Positions 19,201 to 28,475 of a stretch of 50,108 nt of DNA are shown one piece after another (within the stretch, counting starts at the first letter, position 1; each line of letters begins with the position of its first letter). Source of the DNA: an uncultured Desulfovibrio sp. (GTDB taxonomy: Bacteria > Desulfobacterota > Desulfovibrionia > Desulfovibrionales > Desulfovibrionaceae). Where the stretch lies: contig CAMQVJ010000011.1 of the NCBI GenBank assembly GCA_947038175.1, forward strand, positions 1 to 50,108, given 5' to 3'. The translations under genes were made by a program, and so were the position numbers. Below the pieces are notes generated by a model, which saw nothing but the letters and a program-made list of their open reading frames with translations, did not search any database and was not told the origin of the DNA.

Positions 19201-19611
19201 ATGAAAAAAATACCCATACTCACCATCACTCATCAAAAAAATCCACCCATGTTTTCATCTCAAAAAGAAGCATGTGCACAGTGCACCACCCATTGTCCAC
19301 ACTTTGACCTTTGTAAAAAACGTATTTTTATCATTGGCGGAGTGGAAAGAATGGAAGCTCTCTACCGAGATTTTGTGGAAGGCAGCGGCGGACTTTTAGA
19401 CTATCATTCAGGATCAATGCAAGGCGGTACAAAGAAATTGGAAAAATGCTTACAAAGAGCTGACCTTATTATTTGTCCCATCAATTGCAATAGTCACGGT
19501 GCTTGCGTGAAAGTCAAAAACATGGCGAAAAAATTTGGTAAAAATTTTCATATGTTACCTACGGGTTCACTCTCCGCAGTTAAGCGCTTATTGCAAGAAT
19601 CTTCTCTATAA
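19201..19611 (+). CDS. DUF2325 family protein with N-terminal cysteine cluster
   Basis: A 136-residue protein. The C-terminal two thirds match DUF2325: IFIIGGVERMEALY, DYHSGSMQGG and DLIICPINCNSHGACVKVKN, with a Rossmann-like alternation. The N-terminal 40 residues contain CAQCTTHCPHFDLC (about 26-39), a cysteine/histidine cluster that could bind a metal or Fe-S cluster. The family's biochemical role is not established. It is monocistronic, with a strong promoter and ribosome site. It ends convergently with the phosphomannomutase gene. Confidence 0.8.
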   Translation: MKKIPILTITHQKNPPMFSSQKEACAQCTTHCPHFDLCKKRIFIIGGVERMEALYRDFVEGSGGLLDYHSGSMQGGTKKLEKCLQRADLIICPINCNSHGACVKVKNMAKKFGKNFHMLPTGSLSAVKRLLQESSL

Positions 19612-19652
19612 AACATTGCATACATAAACCCATAATATGATCATATTCATGT

Positions 19653-19730
19653 TTAATAAAAAAATAAGGCTGTGTTCTTCACTTCGTTCCATATCCCTTA
19701 GGAAAAAAACGATTGAGAAACACAGCCTTA
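19653..19730 (-). terminator. Hairpin terminator of the phosphomannomutase gene
   Basis: Perfect 12-bp arms (TAAGGCTGTGTT 19665-19676 and its complement 19719-19730) enclose a 42-base loop with some inner pairing. On the minus strand the hairpin is followed by a T-rich stretch (TTTTTTTATTAAAC). It lies between the convergent DUF2325 and phosphomannomutase genes. The loop is unusually long for an intrinsic terminator. Confidence 0.55.
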
Positions 19731-19851
19731 TCAAATTAATAGAAAGTATAATCCCCTAAACACTAAAACTATTTCAAAATAAACAGCAATTAAACGACAT
19801 AAACACACAATGTGCTTTAGGAAATTACTCGTACATACAATATATGTATGA

Positions 19852-21213
19852 CTACGGACGGATAATTTTGAGTAAAAGCGCCGTTTTTTCTTCCATGAGT
19901 TTTTTGTTATTTCTGCTTTCTACATTCAAACGCAAGACAGGTTCTGTATTAGAGCCTCTCACATTAAAACGCCAGTCTTCAAACTCAACAGACAAGCCAT
20001 CAGTACGAGAAACAGACAAAGCACCTTGTGTGCATTTTTCTTCAATGTCCCATAAAGTACGATGTACATTTTCTACTTTGGAATTTATTTCACCACTGCA
20101 AGGAAACGCCTCAATGCGCTTTGCCACAAGGTCAGCTAAAGACATTCCTGAAACAGACAAAAGCTGTGCTACAAAAAGCCAGGGGAGCATGCCAGAGTCA
20201 CAATACGCAAAATCACGAAAATAATGGTGTGCGCTCATTTCTCCGCCATAAATAGCGTCTTCTTTTCTCATACGCTCTTTAATAAACGCATGCCCTGTCT
20301 TGGACTCAACCGCAGTACCATTATTACTTTCCACTAAATCAATGGTATTCCATGTAAGACGAGGGTCATGAATTATTTTTGAATGGGGATTCTCCTTGAG
20401 AAGTGCACTCGCAATCATTCCAACTATATAATATCCTTCAATGAAATTCCCATCTGCGTCATAAAAAAAGCAGCGGTCAAAATCCCCATCCCACGCTATA
20501 CCAAAATCAGCTTTATTTTGACGCACCGCATGGGCGGCCTTTTCTCTGTTTTCAGGCAAGATAGGGTTTGGAATACCATTAGGAAAATTACCATCAGGTT
20601 CTTTATCAAGAAAAATAAAATCAAATGGAAGGTGGGTGCTCAATTCTTTCAGCGCTAATCCTGCACAACCATTACCAATATCTGCAACAATCTTAAAAGG
20701 ACGTAAACGATCAAGATTAATATAGGAAAGCATTTTTTCGATATACGCCTTACGGTAACTGCGCTCTTGAAAAACACCACTCGCCACATCGGGAATAGCT
20801 TGCCCTGCTTCTATGCGAGCTTTTAAAGCAAGCAAGCCTGAATCACCACTCACAGGAACAGCATTAGCACGCACAATCTTCATGCCATTTTCATCGGCTG
20901 GATTATGACTACCTGTAACCATAATCCCACCATCAAAAGGGACAGAATCAATATCAGTAAAGGCGGTTGCATGGTAAATTTCTTCCGTACCACACATGCC
21001 AATACCCACAACATTTACCCCTGCACTTTGCAATCCATTAGAAAGACTCTTATAAATTTCAGGACAAGATAAACGAGCGTCATGCCCGATGACGACATTT
21101 CTTGTGTCAAACTCCTGCGCAAAGGCAAATCCAATTTCACGGGCAAGAGCAGGACTCAAAGAAGAGGGAACTTTCCCACGAATGTCATATGCCTTAAAGC
21201 AATCCAAATTCAT
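19852..21213 (-). CDS. manB: Phosphomannomutase/phosphoglucomutase
   Basis: The 453-residue protein is of the alpha-D-phosphohexomutase family. It carries the phosphoserine loop VTGSHNPADENGMK (about residue 95), the metal loop DGDFDR (about 238-243), the sugar-binding GGEMSAHH and the C-terminal phosphate-binding RGSNTEPVLR. Length and motif order fit AlgC/ManB-type bifunctional PMM/PGM enzymes. Role: interconversion of hexose 6-phosphate and 1-phosphate, supplying GDP-mannose or UDP-glucose precursors for surface polysaccharide. AAAGGATATG lies upstream of the ATG. It follows gmhA on the same strand after a 490-base repeat-rich gap. Substrate preference cannot be read from the sequence. Confidence 0.9.
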   Translation of the reverse strand: MNLDCFKAYDIRGKVPSSLSPALAREIGFAFAQEFDTRNVVIGHDARLSCPEIYKSLSNGLQSAGVNVVGIGMCGTEEIYHATAFTDIDSVPFDGGIMVTGSHNPADENGMKIVRANAVPVSGDSGLLALKARIEAGQAIPDVASGVFQERSYRKAYIEKMLSYINLDRLRPFKIVADIGNGCAGLALKELSTHLPFDFIFLDKEPDGNFPNGIPNPILPENREKAAHAVRQNKADFGIAWDGDFDRCFFYDADGNFIEGYYIVGMIASALLKENPHSKIIHDPRLTWNTIDLVESNNGTAVESKTGHAFIKERMRKEDAIYGGEMSAHHYFRDFAYCDSGMLPWLFVAQLLSVSGMSLADLVAKRIEAFPCSGEINSKVENVHRTLWDIEEKCTQGALSVSRTDGLSVEFEDWRFNVRGSNTEPVLRLNVESRNNKKLMEEKTALLLKIIRP

Positions 21214-21366
21214 ATCATATCCTTTCTAAAATTATTAACCACGTCATTCCAATCTGAAAGGCTTTGCCTCTCGTGTTGCTCTTTATTTCCCTAAGTTTTT
21301 TTCAAAAGCTAAAGAAACAAAACTCCATAAGTTTGCCAGTTGGGTGGCTGGAAACTTCATACTTTA

Positions 21367-21399
21367 GTGTTTTTTGTAAACTTTGTTTACAAAAAACAC
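21367..21399. repeat. Perfect inverted repeat, 15-bp arms
   Basis: GTGTTTTTTGTAAAC (21367-21381), a TTT spacer, and its exact complement (21385-21399) form a hairpin-capable palindrome that is not followed by a U-tract. Confidence 0.9.
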
Positions 21400-21412
21400 A
21401 TAATGTGGGGGT

Positions 21413-21435
21413 GAGGGGGAGTTCAACTCCCCCTC
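21413..21435. repeat. Perfect GC-rich inverted repeat, 11-bp arms
   Basis: GAGGGGGAGTT (21413-21423), a single C, and AACTCCCCCTC (21425-21435). It overlaps the first unit of the tandem repeat that follows. Confidence 0.9.
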
Positions 21436-21540
21436 AAAAAAAACAAATAAAAACCCAAGACGGGAAGTTCAACTCCACCTCAAAAAAACAAATAGAGAAC
21501 CAAGACAGGAAGTTCAACTCCCCCCCAAAAAAAAGCAAAT
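21421..21540. repeat. 45/46-bp tandem repeat, nearly three units
   Basis: The unit opens with GTTCAACTCC, followed by a C-rich stretch, an A-tract and a CAAGACGGGAA-like end. Copies start at 21421, 21467 and 21512 (spacing 46 and 45), with a few substitutions. There are no spacers, so this is not a CRISPR array. Confidence 0.85.
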
Positions 21541-21703
21541 TGGCGTGACGTAAGCATGAAGCTATCTAAGCACGTTCATTGACAAAAACAACTTGGTTAC
21601 CCGTTGCTGGGGCTACCCTGCCACAAAAATTCTTCTGCTCATGCATTCTAAAATACATCAAACTCATTATTTATGCGGACAAGGAAAAATTAAGCGAAAA
21701 ACG

Positions 21704-22264
21704 CTATCCAAAAAAATGGGACTCCACATATTCACACATGATATGCCCACAAGCGATATGCATTTCTTGTATATTATTGGTAACAGTGGCAGGAACATTG
21801 AGACAAATATCAGCGATATTTTTCATTTCTCCGCCTGTTTCTCCCGTAAACGCTATACACATTATCCCTTTATTTTTCGCACTTTCAAAGGCTTTGATGA
21901 TATTCTTGGAATTGCCTGAAGTAGAAATACCCACAAGTATATCTCCTTCTTTCCCAATACCTTCCACTTGGCGTGAAAAAATACATTCAAAACCATAATC
22001 ATTAGCGATGGCAGTTATGGCTGATGTGTCCGTGTTTAAACTTATGCCAGCAAGTGCATCACGATTCAATTTATAACGACCAACAAGCTCTGCGGCAAGG
22101 TGTTGAGCGTCTGAAGCTGAACCACCATTGCCACAAAACAGTATTTTATTCCCACTTTTAAGCACTCGTATCCATTCATGACTAATCGCCTCCACAAGGG
22201 GTGAAAGCTTTCTAAGCGCTTGAAAATTACCTATAATGGTATCAATTGATGCATTAATATCCAC
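21704..22264 (-). CDS. gmhA: Sedoheptulose-7-phosphate isomerase
   Basis: A 186-residue SIS-domain protein with the family motif CGNGGSASDAQHLAAELVGRY split around residues 44-65. It also has the sugar-phosphate-binding GISTSGNSKNI and a C-terminal HIACGHIMCEYVE containing the catalytic-site histidine. GmhA makes D-glycero-D-manno-heptose 7-phosphate, the first step toward ADP-heptose for the LPS inner core, in the cytoplasm. The start is GTG, with AAGGA 8 bases upstream. It lies 147 bases after secA on the same strand. gmhB is 5 kb away on the opposite strand. Confidence 0.94.
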   Translation of the reverse strand: MDINASIDTIIGNFQALRKLSPLVEAISHEWIRVLKSGNKILFCGNGGSASDAQHLAAELVGRYKLNRDALAGISLNTDTSAITAIANDYGFECIFSRQVEGIGKEGDILVGISTSGNSKNIIKAFESAKNKGIMCIAFTGETGGEMKNIADICLNVPATVTNNIQEMHIACGHIMCEYVESHFFG

Positions 22265-22368
22265 TTTATATTCCTTCTTTTCTAAAATAAGTTTTTATGC
22301 AAGAAGCGAGATTTATTGAAAGAGCAACAATATTTACACATTTTCTCTTTTATTGGTCTGCCTTACCT

Positions 22369-22421
22369 TGGCATTCTTTTCTTATTGTTCTCTTATTCTG
22401 GTATTCTTTTCTTATTGTTCT
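22369..22421. repeat. 30-bp-spaced direct repeat at the secA 3' end
   Basis: Two 23-base copies of TGG(C/T)ATTCTTTTCTTATTGTTCT (starting at 22369 and 22399) differ at one base. The second copy spans the secA stop codon (22412-22414). Confidence 0.85.
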
Positions 22422-25039
22422 GCGCCATGGCATTTTTTATATTTTTTCCCACTACCACAAGGACAAAGGTCATTACGCCCCACCTTTGGTAAGTCCATAT
22501 TGAGAGCATGCGATTCCAAATTTTTTCCTGCATTTTCTCTCACATTGGGAAGCTCTTTATGTTGCAAGCCAAGAGATTGTTTTTCTTGTGTATTATCTAA
22601 ATTCTGAGCTTCGTTTTGTCCTTGAGCAGGGTTTTGAGTGCTAGCACCTGTTTCATTATTGCCCTCAGCACTGGTGTCATCTTGCTCATCTTGCTTTTGA
22701 ATACGAACCCTTGTGAGCGAACGAATAGCGCCTTCTTTTATACCATAGAGCATTTCTTGGAACATATCAAAACCTTCACGCTTATATTCAAGCTTAGGGT
22801 CTCTTTGTCCGTAACCACGCAAGCCAATACCTTCACGCAAATGATCCATATTACGCAAATGTTCTTTCCAAGAACGGTCGAGCTCCTCAAGAAGAAAATA
22901 GCGAAGAACATCTTCATATATTTTATCAGCATTTTCTTTAAGCTCTGCAAACATCTGAATAAGCGCCGCCATAGCTTCTTCTTTTGTTGGTATTTGCGTT
23001 TGATTCTCTGCTAAATTAGGCAGTATTCGCCCAAGATTCGCAAAGTCCAAAAGGCGTGCACCAATGATACTGCGGTTCTCGTTCGTATTATGTTCTTTAT
23101 CTTCAATGGAAAAATACACATTTTCTATAACTTCATGCATAAATTCTAAAAGCACGGGTTCAAGTTCAGAATCCCTAATAAAATCACGACGTAAATTATA
23201 AATAACTGTACGCTGTTGATTCATAACATTATCATAATCAAGCAAAGTTTTACGAATTTCAAAGTTATGGGCTTCTACACGTTTTTGTGCGTTCTCAATG
23301 GCTTTAGAAACCATACGATTCTCAATAGGTTCGCCCTCTTCCATGCCAAGTTTTTGCATAAGATTAGAGATACGTTCTGAACCAAAAATACGCATAAGAT
23401 TATCTTCCAAAGAAAGATAAAAACGGGAAGAACCAGGGTCACCTTGGCGACCTGATCGGCCTCTTAATTGATTATCAATGCGTCGGCTTTCGTGGCGTTC
23501 TGTACCCAAAATATGCAGGCCGCCCACTTCTTTCACGCCTTCACCAAGCACAATATCTGTTCCACGGCCTGCCATATTTGTCGCAATAGTGACGTGCCCT
23601 TTTTGACCAGCTTCCGCTACAATTTCAGCTTCTTGGGCATGGTGTTTTGCGTTTAGAACATTATGAGGTATGCCCACCTTAGTTAAAAGAGTGGAAAGAT
23701 ATTCAGAAGTTTCAATGGAAATTGTACCCACAAGCACAGGTTGCCCCGTTGCGTATAACTCTTTAATAGCAATGGCTATAGCGTCGTATTTTTCTCTTTG
23801 AGTGCGATAAATAAGATCAGCAGAATCTATACGAATCATAGGCTGATTCGTCGGTATACTTATGGTTTCTAAGCCATAAATTTCCATAAATTCTACAGCT
23901 TCTGTTTGGGCTGTCCCTGTCATACCTGAAAGGGTTTCATACATACGGAAATAATTCTGAAAAGTGATGCTGGCAAGAGTTTGATTTTCTGCCTCAATCT
24001 TCACTTTTTCCTTAGCTTCAAGCGCTTGATGAAGCCCATCGCCAAAACGACGCCCAGGCATAAGGCGACCCGTAAATTCATCAACAATAATAAGCTTGCC
24101 TTCATCATTAACAATATAATCTATATCACGTGAATAACAATTATGAGCCCGCAATGCCTGCAATACGTGGTGTTGCATAGTAATACTTGCAGGGTCAAAG
24201 AGATTATCAATTTCTAAAATACGTTCACATTCCATAACACCATCTTCAGAAAGCAAGGCAGTGCGTGCTTTTTCATCAATAGTGAAATGCTCTTCAAGCT
24301 TTAGGCGACGTACAATATCGTCCATTTGGCGGTATAAGCCCGTAGACTCTGCGCCTGCACCAGAAATAATAAGAGGCGTTCTCGCTTCATCAATAAGAAT
24401 AGAGTCAACTTCATCCACAATGGCAAAATTATGTTCTCGTTGCACCATATCTTTTTCATAAAACTTCATATTATCACGTAGATAATCAAAGCCAAATTCA
24501 TTATTAGTACCGTATGTGATATCACAAATATAAGCATTTCTGCGCTCTTCCTCAGAAATACCATGAACAATCACACCACAAGTTAGACCTAAAGCATTAT
24601 AAAGCTTGCTCATCCATTCGCTATCACGTTTTGCAAGGTAATCATTCACCGTAACAACGTGCACGCCTTTTCCTGAAATAGCATTCAAAATAACAGGCAA
24701 GGTCGCCATAAGGGTTTTACCTTCACCAGTTTTCATCTCCGCTATTTTGCCTTGATGCAAACTAATGCCACCAAGCAACTGCACATCATAATGACGCATT
24801 CCTAAAATACGCTTACTGGCTTCTCGAACAAGCGCAAAAGTTTCAGGTAAAAGCTTATTGAGGCTTTCCCCTTCTGCGTAGCGTTTTTTGTAAGATTCAA
24901 TAGCAGGAGCAAAATCATCATCACCAAGTGCCTGCATAGACTCTTCTAATATATTGATATTTTTTATGATTGGTCGCAAAGATTTAAGATAGCGATCATT
25001 TCTTGTACCGAAAATTTTACTCATGAAAAACTTTAACAT
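22412..25039 (-). CDS. secA: Protein translocase ATPase SecA
   Basis: The 875-residue protein is full-length SecA. It has Walker A ([14 protein letters not shown], about 100), the [16 protein letters not shown] segment (Walker B region), [12 protein letters not shown], the helicase-type [12 protein letters not shown], and the helical wing and two-helix-finger regions. The C-terminal zinc/SecB-binding motif is [14 protein letters not shown] low-complexity Gln/Asn-rich linker precedes it. SecA drives preprotein export through SecYEG. I kept the first [19 protein letters not shown] aligns residue for residue with the usual SecA N terminus, and GGGAG lies 7 bases upstream. A second ATG 15 bases in is therefore not needed. 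Confidence 0.98.
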   Translation of the reverse strand: MLKFFMSKIFGTRNDRYLKSLRPIIKNINILEESMQALGDDDFAPAIESYKKRYAEGESLNKLLPETFALVREASKRILGMRHYDVQLLGGISLHQGKIAEMKTGEGKTLMATLPVILNAISGKGVHVVTVNDYLAKRDSEWMSKLYNALGLTCGVIVHGISEEERRNAYICDITYGTNNEFGFDYLRDNMKFYEKDMVQREHNFAIVDEVDSILIDEARTPLIISGAGAESTGLYRQMDDIVRRLKLEEHFTIDEKARTALLSEDGVMECERILEIDNLFDPASITMQHHVLQALRAHNCYSRDIDYIVNDEGKLIIVDEFTGRLMPGRRFGDGLHQALEAKEKVKIEAENQTLASITFQNYFRMYETLSGMTGTAQTEAVEFMEIYGLETISIPTNQPMIRIDSADLIYRTQREKYDAIAIAIKELYATGQPVLVGTISIETSEYLSTLLTKVGIPHNVLNAKHHAQEAEIVAEAGQKGHVTIATNMAGRGTDIVLGEGVKEVGGLHILGTERHESRRIDNQLRGRSGRQGDPGSSRFYLSLEDNLMRIFGSERISNLMQKLGMEEGEPIENRMVSKAIENAQKRVEAHNFEIRKTLLDYDNVMNQQRTVIYNLRRDFIRDSELEPVLLEFMHEVIENVYFSIEDKEHNTNENRSIIGARLLDFANLGRILPNLAENQTQIPTKEEAMAALIQMFAELKENADKIYEDVLRYFLLEELDRSWKEHLRNMDHLREGIGLRGYGQRDPKLEYKREGFDMFQEMLYGIKEGAIRSLTRVRIQKQDEQDDTSAEGNNETGASTQNPAQGQNEAQNLDNTQEKQSLGLQHKELPNVRENAGKNLESHALNMDLPKVGRNDLCPCGSGKKYKKCHGAEQ

Positions 25040-25473
25040 GTATGGCTCCCAGTAATCTAAATAGCAGAATTTAATAAATTATCTCTTGTCTGTAACATAA
25101 ATAATTCAAGCGTTCCCGAAACCTTAGCTTTTATTCTAAAAATTTTCCATTCTTAGCAAAAAAGTTAATCGGACAAAATATCTACTTCTTTCATAAATAT
25201 TTACGGGACAACAAAAGATAAGACATGAACGGCACTTTGGCAAATTACTTTTTCATAATTTTTCTAAAAAAAGAGTGTTTTTTCTATTTCCTTATCCACC
25301 ATAATCATAAACATGTCTAAAATCAATATCTTATCATTATAATTTGTACTTGACGCAAAAGTCTTTATAAGGAATACTTTCAAGGGTATTATGGATAAAT
25401 AATCCCTTCAAAAGCCATAACTCGCATAAAATGTAGACATAAGCTACGCAACATATTAAATTTAGGTAAATAA
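25040..25473. other. Divergent intergenic region between secA and a radical SAM gene
   Basis: No gene is seen. The sequence is AT-rich. A candidate promoter for the radical SAM gene is at 25350-25378 (listed separately). No SecM-like arrest ORF or clear secA promoter could be assigned. Confidence 0.5.
25350..25378 (+). promoter_or_regulatory. Candidate sigma-70 promoter of the radical SAM gene
   Basis: TTGACG (25350-25355) and AATACT (25373-25378) are 17 bases apart, about 95 bases upstream of the ATG. The -10 matches consensus at only four positions. Confidence 0.35.
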
Positions 25474-26775
25474 ATGAAAGATCGTCCAGTTTTATTAACG
25501 GCATTCCCAAACGGGGAAATTATAGCAGACTCTGAGTACCTCATGCTTTGCAGACGTGGAAAAGAATGGACTTTACCTAGACCAGATGAGCTTATGCCAT
25601 TACCGCCAGAAAGCGAACTTTTTCTACTACCTGGCAGACACGCCGTAGGCCTTGACGAAGAAACAGGGGAAGTGGTTGAGCTAGAAGAACTCGCAGTTGC
25701 AGCTTTTGTTGCCCCTGCCCACACCCTCACAGGACACCCCGTTTACGCCACAGAAGAAAACGCCCCTACCCTCCCACTTTTTGCCTACGCTGCCGTTGGC
25801 ATGATTGGGGACAGATTTTACGTTTGCGCAAAAAAAGTAGATGAAGACTCTCGCCAAGTTTTTAAAGGTATTTCCCCTTTAAAGATTGAGAAATCTGCAA
25901 AAAATATTATGCAAAAATTCCCCAAAAATCGCCTCATGCAGCACCTCATGAACCATTGCGTGCTACGCTATTCTTGCCCCGCAGCAAAAAACCTCGCTCT
26001 AGGGCGTTATGAAGCACCAATTCCCACTTCAAACACATGCAATGCTCGTTGTGTGGGCTGTATTTCACATCAAGGCGATGACTCTAAAATTTGCCAAGCA
26101 CCGCAAGATCGCTTAAATTTTACCCCTACCGCAGATGAAGTTGTGGAAGTCATGCTTTACCACATGCAAAACGAGAAAGACCCAATATACTCTTTCGGTC
26201 AAGGTTGCGAAGGTGAACCCCTCACCCAAGGGAAACTCCTACTCGACAGCATTAAGCTTTTCAAGAAAAAAGGTGGGCAAGGCACAATCAATCTCAATTC
26301 CAATGCCTCCATGCCAAACGTCATTGCTGACCTCAGCGATGCAGGGCTCAATTCCTTACGTGTCAGCATAAACAGCGCAAGAGAAGACGTATATTTACGC
26401 TACTATCGCCCCGTCAATTACGCCTTTCAAGATGTGCGAGAATCCATAAAAGAAGCTCGTGCAAGAAACGTATTCGTTTCCCTCAATCTGCTTTATTTTC
26501 CAGGTATTACCGATTGTGAAGAGGAAGTGGAAGCCCTCATTGAACTCGTTAACACCTACAAAGTCAACTTTATTCAATTACGCAACCTTAATATCGACCC
26601 AGAAATGTATCTCGGACTTTTAGACGGTATTGAATTTGGGCCATGCGCAGGGCTTATCAACTTTAAAAAACGCCTCAAAAAATCATGCCCGCATCTAAAC
26701 TTTGGCTATTTCAACCCAAGCCTTTGCACAGACATACAAGAAGAACCTGAAGAAGAAAGTAACGAAGAAGAGTAA
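25474..26775 (+). CDS. Radical SAM protein of unknown substrate
   Basis: The 433-residue protein has an N-terminal module of about 180 residues without recognised motifs, ending in YSCPAAKNLALGRYEAP. A radical SAM core begins with SNTCNARCVGCISHQG, giving the CxxxCxxC cluster motif at about residues 190-197. The core continues with FGQGCEGEPL (the glycine-rich SAM-binding strand) and SLRVSINSAREDVYLRYYRP. The C terminus is strongly acidic (EEPEEESNEEE). No SPASM-type cysteine set is evident. It reductively cleaves S-adenosylmethionine; the substrate cannot be inferred. It is divergent from secA and is followed by a hairpin repeat and a PPOX-family gene. Confidence 0.75.
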   Translation: MKDRPVLLTAFPNGEIIADSEYLMLCRRGKEWTLPRPDELMPLPPESELFLLPGRHAVGLDEETGEVVELEELAVAAFVAPAHTLTGHPVYATEENAPTLPLFAYAAVGMIGDRFYVCAKKVDEDSRQVFKGISPLKIEKSAKNIMQKFPKNRLMQHLMNHCVLRYSCPAAKNLALGRYEAPIPTSNTCNARCVGCISHQGDDSKICQAPQDRLNFTPTADEVVEVMLYHMQNEKDPIYSFGQGCEGEPLTQGKLLLDSIKLFKKKGGQGTINLNSNASMPNVIADLSDAGLNSLRVSINSAREDVYLRYYRPVNYAFQDVRESIKEARARNVFVSLNLLYFPGITDCEEEVEALIELVNTYKVNFIQLRNLNIDPEMYLGLLDGIEFGPCAGLINFKKRLKKSCPHLNFGYFNPSLCTDIQEEPEEESNEEE

Positions 26776-26782
26776 TTATTGT

Positions 26783-26876
26783 TTTGTTGGGAAGGGAAAC
26801 TCCTTTTTTAGGAGTAGAGATTTTGTTGGGAGGGGAAACCCCATTTTGTGCCACAAAATGAGTTTTCCCCTCCCAA
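26783..26876. repeat. Direct repeat plus 51-base near-perfect hairpin
   Basis: Two copies of TTTTGTTGGGA(A/G)GGGAAAC occur (26783 and 26821). The second opens a hairpin whose arms (26826-26850 and 26852-26876) match at 23 of 25 positions around a single-base loop. A shorter hairpin (ACTCC-T6-AGGAGT) lies between them. The element sits between the radical SAM and PPOX-family genes and could stop or stabilise the transcript. Confidence 0.85.
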
Positions 26877-26949
26877 ACCCTCCCCTTCCTGAAAAAGCGT
26901 TTAAGTATCTCTATGGCGATTACAAGAAAAAAACAGGAGAAGAGACTTT

Positions 26950-27495
26950 ATGAGACGTAACGAAAGAAATATTACTGACTTCAATGAGCGTATAGAAGTT
27001 CTCAAAAAATGCCGTATCTGTTCTGTTGCTTTTTTTGACAAAGATTTCCCCTATATCCTTCCTTTGAGTTTTGGATTTATAGAAGAAAATCAAGAGATTT
27101 CTTTATACTTCCACTGCGCACATACTGGCAAAAAATTAGAGCTTCTCAAATCAAACCCCCATGTGGCTTTTTCTACCAATGTTGATTGTAAGATTATTCG
27201 AGGCGATTTACCCTGTGATACAGGAATGCTGTATCACAGTATCTGTGCAAACGGTATAATGGAAGTCATCACCGATAGAGAAGAAAAAGTAAAAGCGTTA
27301 AAAAGCATCACAAAACAATACACTTTTGTCGGGCATATTGACACCGCACAATTACAAGAAAAAGGGGCAAAAAGCCAAGAGCCTCTTGTGGCCTCCCATG
27401 GATTTCTAGAACATGAATTTTCCACCGCACAATTGGACTCCGTCACTATTCTGCGCATGAAAGTGAATGAGTTCACAGGAAAACGCCATCTTTAA
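26950..27495 (+). CDS. Pyridoxamine 5'-phosphate oxidase-fold flavoprotein (NimA-like)
   Basis: The 181-residue protein matches the PPOX split-barrel group that includes NimA-type nitroimidazole reductases. It opens with RRNERNITDFNERIEVLKK, continues with CRICSVAFFDKDFPYILPLSFGF and ends the FMN-binding barrel with YFHCAHTGKKLELLKSNP. A later YHSICANGIMEVI strand also fits. Such proteins bind FMN or heme and have diverse, often unknown roles. Nothing here shows drug resistance. GGAGAAG lies upstream of the ATG. gmhB follows after 56 bases. Confidence 0.75.
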   Translation: MRRNERNITDFNERIEVLKKCRICSVAFFDKDFPYILPLSFGFIEENQEISLYFHCAHTGKKLELLKSNPHVAFSTNVDCKIIRGDLPCDTGMLYHSICANGIMEVITDREEKVKALKSITKQYTFVGHIDTAQLQEKGAKSQEPLVASHGFLEHEFSTAQLDSVTILRMKVNEFTGKRHL

Positions 27496-27551
27496 CAAAA
27501 ATAAGCATTTTGTTTCTATAAAAACACAAACAAAATACGGACGGATTCTTT

Positions 27552-28274
27552 ATGAACCATACAAAAATAGAAGCCCTTTTTGTTGATAGAGACGGAACTC
27601 TTATCGAAGACAAGCATTATTTGAGCGACCCACAAGGCGTGCAATTACTAGAGCATGTAGGCGAATCTCTCCAAAAAATACAAGCACAAGGTATCAAAAT
27701 ATTCATTGTCACTAACCAATCGGGTATTGGCAGAGGATATTTTGCAGAAAGTGATTTTTTCGCTTGTCAAAAAGAATTAGAAAGACAACTGAGCGCATTC
27801 GATGTCCACATCACGGACACAGCCTTTTGCCCTCATGACCCCAATCCCCCCCTTAACCCAAAAGACGGCTGCACTTGTCGCAAACCTCAAATTGGAATGT
27901 GGGAAAAAATAGCAAAAGAACACCATTTGGACGCCTCAAAATGTGCCATGATTGGCGATAAAAAAGAAGACGTCGGCTTTGGTGTTAACGCAGGTTTTGC
28001 TCTTTCCTGTCTTGTAGCGACTGGTAATGGCTTGAACCATGCGGAAAAACTCGGCATCACCTTCAAAAACGAAGCGAGTATTTTTTCCGCTAGTCTTTTG
28101 AGTGATATTGAAATAAATATTGATAAAACGAGTATAAGTGAACACGGTACTAGCGATATACAATGCACCCGTAAAATCAACGGCGTCAACGATAAAACAG
28201 GCACAAAAACCCAATGTATGAGCGCACAAACTTTTGCGGATTTTGCAAAACACCTATTAGAAAAACAAAGTTGA
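27552..28274 (+). CDS. gmhB: D,D-heptose 1,7-bisphosphate phosphatase
   Basis: The 240-residue HAD phosphatase has the nucleophile motif FVDRDGTLIEDKHYL (DxD at about residues 11-13), TNQSGIGRGYF and the C-terminal acid motif MIGDKKEDVGFG. A zinc-binding loop (CPHDPNPP, then CTCRKP) is typical of GmhB. It removes the C7 phosphate during ADP-heptose synthesis. Beyond the usual length of about 190 residues there is a C-terminal tail of about 50 with no recognised domain. GmhA, an earlier enzyme of the pathway, is encoded at 21704-22264. Confidence 0.88.
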   Translation: MNHTKIEALFVDRDGTLIEDKHYLSDPQGVQLLEHVGESLQKIQAQGIKIFIVTNQSGIGRGYFAESDFFACQKELERQLSAFDVHITDTAFCPHDPNPPLNPKDGCTCRKPQIGMWEKIAKEHHLDASKCAMIGDKKEDVGFGVNAGFALSCLVATGNGLNHAEKLGITFKNEASIFSASLLSDIEINIDKTSISEHGTSDIQCTRKINGVNDKTGTKTQCMSAQTFADFAKHLLEKQS

Positions 28275-28475
28275 TTATATTTTTCATTCAAATAAAAACC
28301 ATATATTTCAGGTTACTTGTATGGTAATATATATGAACTACTTAGTTATTGATTAATATGAAGAGTTCGTGCGTAACGTCAAATGCTATATTCAACATAC
28401 GTGGATAAAAGTTTCAGTTAACTTTTTATTATGAGCACTTTTTGACTTATAACATAGCAAATACAAGGAATCAAC

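Larger units (their letters stand above)
21214..21703. other. Repeat-rich intergenic region between gmhA and the phosphomannomutase gene
   Basis: No convincing gene. The stretch contains two near-perfect hairpins and a 45/46-bp tandem repeat, listed separately. An open frame on the plus strand (21264-21548) crosses the repeats and ends in a repetitive Lys-rich tail; I do not consider it a gene. Confidence 0.6.

Noticed and set aside
21421..21540. Possible CRISPR array
   Set aside because: The units are contiguous, of 45-46 bp with no unique spacers, only about three copies, and no cas genes are nearby.
21264..21548. Plus-strand open frame of 94 codons
   Set aside because: It runs through hairpins and tandem repeats, has no ribosome site or family resemblance, and its Lys/Pro-rich tail is just translated repeat.
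26702..26953. Plus-strand open frame of 83 codons overlapping the radical SAM gene end
   Set aside because: Most of it translates the hairpin repeat at 26783-26876; it starts inside another gene in a different frame.
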